From Polaromonas sp. (GTDB lineage: Bacteria > Pseudomonadota > Gammaproteobacteria > Burkholderiales > Burkholderiaceae_C), in the NCBI GenBank assembly GCA_013205645.1, contig JABMMH010000299.1, forward strand, positions 1-5,598: a DNA stretch of 5,598 nt, written 5' to 3'. Below the pieces are notes generated by a model. It did no database searches. It saw nothing but the letters and a program-made list of their open reading frames with translations, and was not told the DNA's origin. This document shows positions 1 to 4,894 of the stretch, one piece after another. The translations under genes were made by a program, and so were the position numbers. Position 1 is the first letter of the stretch; each line of letters starts with the position of its first letter.

Positions 1-9
1 ACGTGGCAT
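1..9 (-). CDS. rpsG: 30S ribosomal protein S7, first three codons (partial)
   Basis: Only the start is inside the window: read on the minus strand from position 9, ATG CCA CGT gives Met-Pro-Arg, the usual N-terminus of S7. Three codons alone prove nothing, but three facts agree. A strong ribosome binding site (AGAGGTGA) lies just upstream. The preceding gene is rpsL on the same strand. The order rpsL-rpsG is near universal in the bacterial str operon. S7 binds the 3' major domain of 16S rRNA, begins head assembly of the 30S subunit, and in E. coli is the translational repressor of this operon. The identity is inferred from context plus the matching start. Confidence 0.82.
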
Positions 10-13
10 TTTT

Positions 14-21
14 TCACCTCT
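14..21 (-). promoter_or_regulatory. Strong Shine-Dalgarno site of rpsG
   Basis: On the minus strand AGAGGTGA ends four bases before the ATG at 9. It matches the 16S 3' end (anti-SD TCACCTCC) over GAGGTGA. This site decides the start of the gene at the left edge and shows that rpsG can be translated independently of rpsL despite the long spacer. Confidence 0.8.
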
Positions 22-29
22 TTGCTTCA

Positions 30-87
30 GTTGGCACCACTCCAAGACTTCTTGGGGCAACACCGCGAGAACTTACTCAGCTCTCAC
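30..87 (-). promoter_or_regulatory. Candidate S7 autoregulatory operator in the str mRNA
   Basis: Two hairpins sit directly upstream of the rpsG ribosome binding site on the mRNA strand. The first pairs GUGAGA (87-82) with UCUCGC (70-65) across an 11-base loop. One of its pairs is a U-G wobble on this strand and a mismatch on the other, which favours function as minus-strand RNA. The second is CCAAG-AAGU-CUUGG (55-42), flanked by GUUG (61-58) and CAAC (33-30), which can extend it. In E. coli, S7 represses its own operon by binding the rpsL-rpsG intercistronic RNA. Equivalence here is inferred from position and structure only, since the E. coli site was not matched in sequence. Confidence 0.35.
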
Positions 88-93
88 TTACTC
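71..93. repeat. Direct repeat, two copies of ACTTACTC
   Basis: ACTTACTC occurs at 71-78 and 86-93, a 15-base period (GAGTAAGT on the mRNA strand). The copies flank and partly enter the first hairpin before rpsG. Two eight-base copies this close are unlikely to be coding, as no gene lies here. Function unknown. Confidence 0.5.
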
Positions 94-175
94 GACCGGC
101 ACAACTATTTGCGCTTGGGTCACTTCGCTCTCAACACCTGCCTAGGCGAGGGGAGCACCATGTTTTTTTCAAAGA

Positions 176-195
176 CATTTGCAAACCATTTGCAA
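176..195. repeat. Tandem CATTTGCAA repeat, also forms a hairpin
   Basis: CATTTGCAA occurs at 176-184 and 187-195, an 11-base period of about one helical turn. Because TTGCAA is self-complementary, the minus-strand transcript can also fold as TTGCAAA-TGG-TTTGCAA with seven pairs. A run of seven T lies nearby at 163-169 on the plus strand, which is A on the transcript, so this is not a terminator for the operon strand. Role unknown. Confidence 0.45.
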
Positions 196-250
196 GCGCT
201 TTTGGCGCGGACACTGCTTGCGCAGACCGAACCGGTCAAGCCAGATTGGC

Positions 251-628
251 TTATTTGACCTTTGGCTTTTTCGCGCCGTACTTGGAGCGCGACTGCTTGC
301 GGTCTTTCACGCCTTGCAAGTCGAGCGAACCACGCACGATGTGGTAACGCACACCAGGCAAGTCTTTGACACGACCGCCACGAACCAGCACTACGCTGTG
401 TTCCTGCAGGTTGTGGCCTTCGCCGCCGATGTAGGAGATGATCTCGAACCCGTTGGTCAGGCGCACTTTGGCGACTTTACGCAGAGCGGAGTTTGGCTTC
501 TTAGGCGTCGTGGTGTACACACGGGTGCACACGCCGCGGCGCTGTGGGGAGTTCTGCATCGCAGGACTCTTCGATTTGATCTTTTCGACCTCGCGCCCCT
601 GGCGCACTAGCTGATTAATGGTTGGCAT
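251..628 (-). CDS. rpsL: 30S ribosomal protein S12
   Basis: This is a 125-residue protein from ATG at 628 to TAA at 251, the usual length for S12. It stabilises the decoding centre of the 30S subunit and contributes to tRNA selection. The sequence is unmistakable: MPTINQLVRQGR at the start, TTPKKPNSALRK at 41-51, the GGEGHNLQEHSVVLVRGGR stretch at 68-86 and VKDLPGVRYH at 87-96, then a lysine-rich tail. Lys43 and Lys88, the main positions altered in streptomycin-resistant mutants, are both lysine, so the allele looks wild type. Asp89, the residue beta-methylthiolated in E. coli, is present. The start is supported by GAGGGA eight bases upstream. It is the first gene of the str operon, followed by rpsG at the window edge, and has its own promoter in the gap after dacC. 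Confidence 0.99.
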   Translation of the reverse strand: MPTINQLVRQGREVEKIKSKSPAMQNSPQRRGVCTRVYTTTPKKPNSALRKVAKVRLTNGFEIISYIGGEGHNLQEHSVVLVRGGRVKDLPGVRYHIVRGSLDLQGVKDRKQSRSKYGAKKPKVK

Positions 629-636
629 GTAAAACG

Positions 637-642
637 TCCCTC
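637..642 (-). promoter_or_regulatory. Ribosome binding site of rpsL
   Basis: GAGGGA on the minus strand lies eight bases before the ATG at 628, a good match to the anti-SD at normal spacing. It fixes the rpsL start. Confidence 0.75.
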
Positions 643-707
643 AACGTCTGAAATTTATCTAACTGATACCCGCAGCAAGTACGTGAAAACTTGAAAACGT
701 GCATCCC

Positions 708-722
708 TCCGGAATTTCCGGA
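708..722. repeat. Perfect palindrome TCCGGAA-N-TTCCGGA in the rpsL leader
   Basis: There are two perfect seven-base arms around one central base. If transcription starts near 725, as the -10 element at 737-732 predicts, the palindrome occupies roughly bases 3-17 of the transcript. It could then be a 5'-terminal stem-loop (UCCGG-AAAUU-CCGGA) protecting the message, or a protein operator overlapping the start region. There is no T run after it, so it is not an intrinsic terminator for dacC. The rest of the 629-791 gap adds a CAAGT/ACTTG inverted repeat at 676-693 and nothing that looks like a gene. Confidence 0.55.
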
Positions 723-731
723 AAGCCTTCT

Positions 732-761
732 AGTGTAGCAGCACAGATTGACAGCTGTAAA
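732..761 (-). promoter_or_regulatory. Sigma-70 type promoter of rpsL (str operon)
   Basis: On the minus strand TTTACA (761-756) and TACACT (737-732) are separated by 18 bases, and TGC just before TACACT makes an extended -10. The predicted start near 725 leaves a leader of about 95 bases before rpsL. It lies immediately after the dacC stop, with no clear terminator between, so some read-through from dacC is possible. Identified by eye; moderate confidence. Confidence 0.6.
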
Positions 762-791
762 CAACAACTACAGCAAGGCTTGACCCGTCCA

Positions 792-1991
792 TTATTTGAT
801 CCACAAACGAATTGAATCCCAGGCGCGGCCCATCACGCCTGACTCGCCTACCGCTTCCAGCGCCAGCAGCGGCACTTCGGCCACCACGACATCGTTGCCG
901 GTGGTGATCTGGAGTTTGCCCATTGGCTGCCAGCGCGTGAACGGCGCCACCAGCGGATCGGCACGCGAGACCTGGGTTTTCAACTTGCCACCGGTGCCAG
1001 CCGGCACCGCCACCACGATGGCCTCAGCACGGCCAAGCTTGACGACGCTTGACTTGCCTTTCCAAACGCGTGGTGAAACGACGGCCTGACCCGCATCGAA
1101 CAGCTTGACGGCCTCGAACGCGGTGTAGCCCCAGTTCAACAATTTCTGGGATTCAGTGGCCCGCGCGTTTTCGCTGGCCGCGCCCAAAACGATGGTCAAA
1201 ATGCGGCGTCCGCCAGGCGTGTTGTCAGCGCCCAGATTGGGGAAGTCGCGCTTAGCGGTAGCGATCATGCAGTAACCCGCGGCATTGGTGTAACCGGTTT
1301 TCAAGCCGTCGACCGTCGGGTCGCGAAACAGCAAGAGGTTGCGATTGCTGTCGTTGGCCGCGGGTGTGCCGGGGTAGCGGTATTTCTTTTGAGCGTAATA
1401 ACCGGTGTAATCCGGAAAGTCATGCAGAAGGCGTGTCGCCAAGATGCTAAGGTCACGCGCCGTGGTCGTGTGACCCGCCTCGGTCAAGCCTTCCGGGTTG
1501 GTGTAACTGGTCGACTTCATGCCCAGAATCTTGGCCTGCTCATTCATGAGCTGCACAAAGCGCTCGACACTGCCACCCACGGCCTCGGCCAGTGCCACGG
1601 TGGCGTCATTGCCGGACTGGATGATCATGCCCTTGACCAAGTCTTCCACTGGGACCTGCATCTTCGGGTCAATGAACATGCGGGAGCCCGGCATTTTCCA
1701 AGCCCGCTCGCTGACGCCGAAGGTTTGCTTGAGGTCGATTTTTTTGGACTTCAAAGCGTCAAACACCACATAAGCCGACATCAACTTGGTCAGCGAAGCG
1801 GGCTCGACCGGCGAGTCAATGTCCTTGGACGCCAAAATTTGATTCGCTGTGATGTCCAGCACCAAATAAGAACGTGCAGCCACCTCAGGCGGCTGCGGCA
1901 CCTGTGCATGCGCCACAGCCAACAAACCTTGCGACACAAAAAGAACCAGCGCGGTGGTGGTAGCGCCAATGGCGCGGGTCAATCGATACAT
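792..1991 (-). CDS. dacC: D-alanyl-D-alanine carboxypeptidase, PBP5/6 family
   Basis: This 399-residue periplasmic enzyme removes the terminal D-Ala from peptidoglycan pentapeptides and so limits cross-linking. An N-terminal signal peptide (hydrophobic 9-27, AHA before Gln30) predicts cleavage after Ala29. The peptidase S11 motifs are all present and in order: Ser66-Leu-Thr-Lys69 (nucleophile and base), Ser126-Gly-Asn128 and Lys231-Thr-Gly233. A C-terminal PBP5-like beta domain spans about 295-385. The last residues, around RAWDSIRLWIK, look like the amphipathic helix that anchors PBP5/6 to the outer face of the inner membrane. The length is normal. ATG at 1991 is the only plausible start: no ATG, GTG or TTG lies in frame upstream within the gap, yet no Shine-Dalgarno is seen, only CCCCCCTTTT before the ATG. 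dacA is an equally valid name; the family is certain, the paralogue letter is not. Confidence 0.95.
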   Translation of the reverse strand: MYRLTRAIGATTTALVLFVSQGLLAVAHAQVPQPPEVAARSYLVLDITANQILASKDIDSPVEPASLTKLMSAYVVFDALKSKKIDLKQTFGVSERAWKMPGSRMFIDPKMQVPVEDLVKGMIIQSGNDATVALAEAVGGSVERFVQLMNEQAKILGMKSTSYTNPEGLTEAGHTTTARDLSILATRLLHDFPDYTGYYAQKKYRYPGTPAANDSNRNLLLFRDPTVDGLKTGYTNAAGYCMIATAKRDFPNLGADNTPGGRRILTIVLGAASENARATESQKLLNWGYTAFEAVKLFDAGQAVVSPRVWKGKSSVVKLGRAEAIVVAVPAGTGGKLKTQVSRADPLVAPFTRWQPMGKLQITTGNDVVVAEVPLLALEAVGESGVMGRAWDSIRLWIK

Positions 1992-2107
1992 AAAAGGGGG
2001 GTACTCGTGAATGTCGGCGTGAGCCAGGAGATCAAAGGAAAACGAAAGATGAAGCTGCGTACAGTTGTTTGACGCTAAAGCCTACCTGAAAGAGTCTACT
2101 TTAGACC
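1992..2107 (-). other. Spacer between hydrolase gene and dacC
   Basis: These 116 bases follow the hydrolase stop and precede dacC on the minus strand. They contain CTAAAG (2104-2099) and CTTTAG (2080-2075), a perfect six-base inverted repeat with an 18-base loop. It is AT-rich and lacks a following T run, so it is a poor terminator. No convincing -35/-10 pair was found for dacC. The gap is much longer than those within the upstream cluster, so dacC may be transcribed separately, but the sequence does not settle it. Confidence 0.4.
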
Positions 2108-2734
2108 TCAACCCAGATGCCGAACCACCAAACTCTTCAGAAGCGGCAATTGTCCATGAAAGAAATGGCCAACGCCGGGGACGACTGTCACCGGAAGTAT
2201 CTGTGGCCGCGCCCAATCCAGCGCCGCAGAGAGCGGCACGGTGTCGTCTTGCTCACCATGGATCACCAGCGTTTTAGCGTGCGCCTCAGCGGGAATCGGA
2301 GCCACGCTGAATCGGCTGGCAGCCACACCGACCAGCACCAGCGCGTCCACCTCGCGCTCGGCGTGCAACTGGGCAAACGCGTTCGCCGTGACGAAGGCAC
2401 CGAAAGAAAATCCTGCCAAGGCCAGCCGACCGCCGGGCGCCGCGTGGCGCACCACGGCCAGCAAGTCATCCAGCTCGCCGAGGCCGTTGTCGTGTGTGCC
2501 AGCGCTGCTACCAACGCCGCGAAAATTAAACCGCACCGCTGTCCAGCCGCATTGCGTGAAAGCGCGCGCCAGTGTTTGCACCACCTTGTTGTCCATGGTG
2601 CCGCCGAACAGCGGGTGCGGATGGGCGATGACCACCACGCCCTTGGACGTCTCAGCGGGCAAGTCCAGGGCCATTTCGATCTGGCCGGCAAGGCCTTGAA
2701 TGCTTGATTTTTGGGTGTGCGCGTTCACAGGCAT
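2108..2734 (-). CDS. Alpha/beta hydrolase, COG2945 type
   Basis: This is a 208-residue cytoplasmic serine hydrolase of the small alpha/beta fold group often annotated as 'alpha/beta hydrolase' or 'dienelactone hydrolase-like'. After strand one comes the group hallmark HPHPLFGGTMDNKVV (38-52), whose HPHP region probably forms the oxyanion site. Next is FNFRGVGSSAG (69-79), then the nucleophile elbow Gly108-Phe-Ser110-Phe-Gly112, the acid in GEQDDTVP (most likely Asp164) and the histidine His190 in GVGHFFHG. The triad is complete and the length normal. There is no signal peptide. The natural substrate is unknown; an ester or thioester is the family-level expectation. It starts 36 bp after the ferredoxin stop, so it is likely cotranscribed. 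The ribosome binding site is weak (GAACGAGAG abutting ATG). Confidence 0.9.
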   Translation of the reverse strand: MPVNAHTQKSSIQGLAGQIEMALDLPAETSKGVVVIAHPHPLFGGTMDNKVVQTLARAFTQCGWTAVRFNFRGVGSSAGTHDNGLGELDDLLAVVRHAAPGGRLALAGFSFGAFVTANAFAQLHAEREVDALVLVGVAASRFSVAPIPAEAHAKTLVIHGEQDDTVPLSAALDWARPQILPVTVVPGVGHFFHGQLPLLKSLVVRHLG

Positions 2735-2770
2735 CTCTCGTTCAGAACATTAACAAAGAGGCGAAGAGCC

Positions 2771-3139
2771 TCAGCGACCGAGGTGCGGCGGGGTCAACAG
2801 TCGTTCAACCACTTGGCCATTTTTAAGGTGCGACTCGACGATTTCATCGATGTCTTGCGCATCGACATAGCTGTACCAAACCGCTTCGGGGTAAACCACG
2901 GCAACCGGACCTGCAGCGCAGCGGTCTAGACAACCGGCTTTGTTGACACGCACTTGCCCGGGGCCCGACAAGCCGGCGGCCTTGACTTGTGACTTGCAAC
3001 GGTCAAAGGCCTCTTGGGCGCGGTGATTGGCGCAGGCTTCTGCGCCATTGGGCCGCTCATTTAAGCAAAAGAAAATATGGCGCTGGTAATACGACGCGGG
3101 TGGGCTGTCAGCGTCAGTCAGTAGGCGGTCTTGGGTCAT
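2771..3139 (-). CDS. Thioredoxin-like [2Fe-2S] ferredoxin domain protein
   Basis: This 122-residue protein is of the thioredoxin-fold [2Fe-2S] ferredoxin family (like Aquifex Fd and the NuoE C-terminal domain). The family frame is clear: HIFFCLNERPNG at 21-32, then Cys36, VRVNKAGC (63-70), LDRC (71-74), GPVAVVYP (77-84), WYSYV (88-92) and DIDEIVESHL (96-105). The likely cluster ligands are Cys25, Cys36, Cys70 and Cys74, in a C-x10-C and C-x3-C arrangement; Cys48 is extra. A free-standing domain of this length is common in betaproteobacteria, probably as an electron carrier, but the partner is not known. It begins 23 bp after the VanZ stop. No clear Shine-Dalgarno precedes ATG 3139, which fits translation coupled to the upstream gene. 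The about 18 residues before HIFFC are poorly conserved, so the exact start is less certain. Confidence 0.9.
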   Translation of the reverse strand: MTQDRLLTDADSPPASYYQRHIFFCLNERPNGAEACANHRAQEAFDRCKSQVKAAGLSGPGQVRVNKAGCLDRCAAGPVAVVYPEAVWYSYVDAQDIDEIVESHLKNGQVVERLLTPPHLGR

Positions 3140-3162
3140 GCGCTGATTTTACGGTTTCATCA

Positions 3163-4257
3163 TCAGCGACGCGAAAACCTTAGCAAGACATAGACCAACG
3201 CAGCAAAAGGCCACAACCAACCCAGCCATTGCCCCAGCCCGTTGAAACGGATGAACCGACCCTGCTCCCAAATTTGGAGTGTCTGCGCTAAATAAGGGCC
3301 ATCAGGCGTTTGGTTCAACAAGGTCAGCTGCACCGCCAGCGCCAGCAGCGCCAGCGCGGCCGCAGCGCGGGCCGGCACCCACAGCGTCAGCAGCATGAGA
3401 ACCGCTGCGCCGACGAAACCAGCGCGCGCCGGCATGTCCAACCAAGACCAGACATGCTCAGGACCGTAGCTCAGGGCCGCCGATAGCGCGGTGAACAAGA
3501 AACCCGTCAACAGCATGAGCAACAGGAACCTCACACGGCGGGCGAGAGCCCGAATAACGGAGTAACCAATCAGACACGGGATCAGTCCGCCGAGCGCCAC
3601 CGCCACGATCTCGGTGCTGGGCATCATCGGCTGCAGTTCAATATCACGCACTGGCAGCCAGTCCAAAAAAGGCGTGTCGGACAAGGCGTCGGCCAACGCC
3701 AACTCCAAGCGCTCAAGCACCTGACCCAAGCCCAAGGGCACGGAGATGGGGTACAACAGCGCCGGTGGCCACAGCGCCAGCAAGACCAGCGCACCCCGTG
3801 CATCTTCAGCAAACCAGCGCGCCCGAAAATCATTCCAGCGCTGCAGCACGCCCATTCTTTCGAGCAAACTGGCACTGCACGCCCCGAGCCAAGCGCCAAG
3901 GGCGTTCAAGGCGAGATCTACATTTGAAGGCACGCGTGTCGGCAAGTAATTTTGCAAGGTCTCCATGGACAGTGACAACAAAGCGGCCGCCAATGCCGCC
4001 ATGCTGATGGCATGCCTTGCGCGCCCGCTCCTGAGCGCAGAAAGCGCCAACAAAAACCCGAGCGGTGCGTAACCCAGTAAATTAATGCCGACGTCAAAGC
4101 TCGTCCAGTAACGCGGGAACGGCGCGGTGATGAAGGTGAAAGGCGAAAGGCCTTGGTCGCGCCAATCGGAAAACGGATACAGGCTTGCGTAGACGACCAA
4201 GCAGATGGTCGTCAGCGCCAAAGGCCAAGCCGACGTTTGGTGCTTATCAAGACGCAC
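3163..4257 (-). CDS. VanZ family integral membrane protein
   Basis: This 364-residue inner-membrane protein starts at GTG 4257. The N-terminal part is a VanZ-like domain: helix 12-28 followed by YPFSDWR, DVGINLLGYAPLGFLLAL at 55-72, a helix near 84-98, the SMETLQNYLPTRVPSNVDLALN signature (97-118) and a helix running into ALGAWLGA. The remaining about 220 residues add further hydrophobic segments (about 155-172, 216-236, 243-262, 280-296, 297-315, 342-360), making this the long VanZ form. VanZ of Enterococcus gives low-level teicoplanin resistance; for chromosomal homologues the role is unknown and probably lies in the envelope. GTG follows the hemJ stop by 21 bp, with GGATGGA upstream as a weak ribosome binding site. 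Two nearby ATG triplets (4265 and 4261) are out of frame. The reading frame is the same as that of hemJ. Confidence 0.85.
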   Translation of the reverse strand: MRLDKHQTSAWPLALTTICLVVYASLYPFSDWRDQGLSPFTFITAPFPRYWTSFDVGINLLGYAPLGFLLALSALRSGRARHAISMAALAAALLSLSMETLQNYLPTRVPSNVDLALNALGAWLGACSASLLERMGVLQRWNDFRARWFAEDARGALVLLALWPPALLYPISVPLGLGQVLERLELALADALSDTPFLDWLPVRDIELQPMMPSTEIVAVALGGLIPCLIGYSVIRALARRVRFLLLMLLTGFLFTALSAALSYGPEHVWSWLDMPARAGFVGAAVLMLLTLWVPARAAAALALLALAVQLTLLNQTPDGPYLAQTLQIWEQGRFIRFNGLGQWLGWLWPFAALVYVLLRFSRR

Positions 4258-4278
4258 GCATCCATCCAGACTGTTGCG

Positions 4279-4713
4279 TCAACCCTGCCAGGGCTTGACC
4301 ACCACCAGCACAACCGCTGCGACCAGCAGCAACACCGGCAGTTCATTGAACCAGCGCCACCAGATGTGGCTGTGCGTGTTGCGATGTGCTTCGAAGCGGG
4401 CGAGTATGCGCGCGCAGCTGTGGTGATAACCGATGGCCAGCAACACCACCACCAACTTGGCATGCATCCAGCCATTGCCGGGGCCGCGCCCAATGCCGTA
4501 GACAAGCCACAGCCACAAGCCCAAAACCAGCGCCGGGAACGCCAAAATCGTGGTGAAACGCAGCAGCTTTTTCGCCATCAGCAGCAAGCGCTCACGCTCG
4601 GCCACGCTGCCCTCCGGCACCATGGCCAGATTCACAAAAATCCGCGGCAGGTAAAAAAGACCCGCGAACCAGCTGGCAACGAAGATGATGTGAAAGGATT
4701 TAACCCAGAGCAT
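4279..4713 (-). CDS. hemJ: Protoporphyrinogen IX oxidase HemJ (CopD/UPF0093 family)
   Basis: This 144-residue integral membrane protein catalyses the six-electron oxidation of protoporphyrinogen IX to protoporphyrin IX, the penultimate step of heme synthesis, in bacteria lacking HemG or HemY. Family marks are MLWVKSFHIIFVASWFAGLFYLPR at the start (His8, Arg24), LLRFTTILAFPALVLGLWLW (50-69), GWMHAKLVVVLL (81-92; His84, Lys86), YHHSCARIL (96-104) and RWFNELPVLLL (120-130). Four helices are visible, at about 5-22, 52-74, 84-98 and 124-140. The start is set at ATG 4713 because homologues begin MLWVK. An in-frame TTG ten codons earlier would add MRRPGATLSC, which does not look like the family. No Shine-Dalgarno is visible. 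Divergent hemB supports the heme role. HemJ is by homology only; the related YggA-like naming CopD domain is a common alternative label. Confidence 0.9.
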   Translation of the reverse strand: MLWVKSFHIIFVASWFAGLFYLPRIFVNLAMVPEGSVAERERLLLMAKKLLRFTTILAFPALVLGLWLWLVYGIGRGPGNGWMHAKLVVVLLAIGYHHSCARILARFEAHRNTHSHIWWRWFNELPVLLLVAAVVLVVVKPWQG

Positions 4714-4720
4714 GCAACTG

Positions 4721-4726
4721 AGTGTA
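4721..4726 (-). promoter_or_regulatory. Possible -10 element of hemJ
   Basis: TACACT on the minus strand ends seven bases before the hemJ ATG, so a transcript from it would start at or beside the start codon (leaderless). This fits the lack of a Shine-Dalgarno. However, no good -35 lies 16-18 bases upstream (CTGCTT at best), so the call is weak. The same hexamer serves as the -10 of rpsL. Confidence 0.25.
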
Positions 4727-4751
4727 GCGCCGGGTCTGCGCAAAAGCAGGT

Positions 4752-4788
4752 AAAAAAAATGCCCGGCTTGACGCTGGGTCAGCCGGGC
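4752..4788 (-). terminator. Intrinsic terminator reading toward hemJ
   Basis: On the minus strand GCCCGGCT (4788-4781) and AGCCGGGC (4768-4761) form a perfect eight-pair GC-rich stem. It extends by three more pairs (GAC/GTC) after one bulged base, around a short loop. It is followed by A and then eight T (4759-4752). It lies 38 bases upstream of hemJ, with no protein gene on this strand to its right, so it must end a non-coding transcript, attenuate a hemJ leader, or block antisense transcription from hemB. On the plus strand GGCTAAAGCC followed by five T (4789-4803) may give weak termination in the other direction. Confidence 0.78.
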
Positions 4789-4894
4789 GGCTAAAGCCTT
4801 TTTGTGTTGCCACGCAAGGCGCCCGCTAAGGGAGGAAAGCGGGGCACAGTGCCTTTAGGCCACTGCACGAAATAATTCTACGGTCGCGCCACAA
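4752..4894 (-). ncRNA. Candidate structured small RNA or hemJ leader
   Basis: Read as minus-strand RNA, nearly the whole segment folds. A closing helix pairs UUGUGGCGC (4894-4886) with GGCGC's partner GCGCC (4822-4818) and ACAA (4805-4802), interrupted by a small UUGC-GUG-GCAA hairpin (4817-4807). Inside are hairpin A, GUGCAGUG (4868-4861) with CACUGUGC (4851-4844), and hairpin B, CCCGCU (4843-4838) with AGCGGG (4827-4822). These abut with no bases between them. The intrinsic terminator at 4788-4752 ends the element. In hairpin A two pairs are G-U wobbles on this strand but C-A mismatches on the plus strand, which supports the minus strand. Hairpin B exposes UUCCUCCCUU. The 5' end is not fixed: TAGAAT (4880-4875) would start the RNA near 4868, and TAGTAT (4915-4910) near 4903, but both lack good -35 boxes. 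I recall a published candidate RNA motif named hemB from Burkholderiales but cannot verify that this is it. Confidence 0.45.

Larger units (their letters stand above)
10..250 (-). other. rpsL-rpsG intercistronic spacer, structured, no gene seen
   Basis: There are 241 bases between the rpsL stop and the rpsG start, which is long for an intercistronic gap in a ribosomal operon. Reading with the operon, it holds a GACCG-GTT-CGGTC hairpin (237-225), a TTGCAAA-TGG-TTTGCAA hairpin (about 194-178), two GGTGTTG heptamers (138-132 and 64-58), two GAGTAAGT octamers (93-86 and 78-71), and two hairpins close to the rpsG start. Open frames here on the minus strand are 15 codons or fewer and lack ribosome binding sites. 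Plus-strand frames crossing it continue into antisense of rpsL and are not credible genes. No clear internal promoter was found. Confidence 0.6.

Noticed and set aside
106..160. Tiny minus-strand frames in the rpsL-rpsG spacer (13-15 codons)
   Set aside because: No ribosome binding site and no support beyond chance.
3..610. Plus-strand open frames over the rpsG/rpsL region
   Set aside because: They are antisense to rpsL and its spacer, lack ribosome binding sites and have no recognisable protein features.
1389..2072. Long plus-strand open frame of 227 codons
   Set aside because: It lies opposite dacC, whose signal peptide and three active-site motifs establish the coding strand.
2117..2707. 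Plus- and minus-strand frames overlapping the hydrolase gene
   Set aside because: The hydrolase frame has the full catalytic triad and family motif; the others are shadows with biased composition.
4714..4743. Ten-residue N-terminal extension of HemJ from TTG 4743
   Set aside because: The extension is unlike the family, and homologues start at MLWVK; the TTG also has no ribosome binding site.
4153..4794. Plus-strand open frame of 213 codons across hemJ and the VanZ start
   Set aside because: It is His- and Gln-rich antisense translation of membrane protein codons; hemJ and VanZ explain the region.
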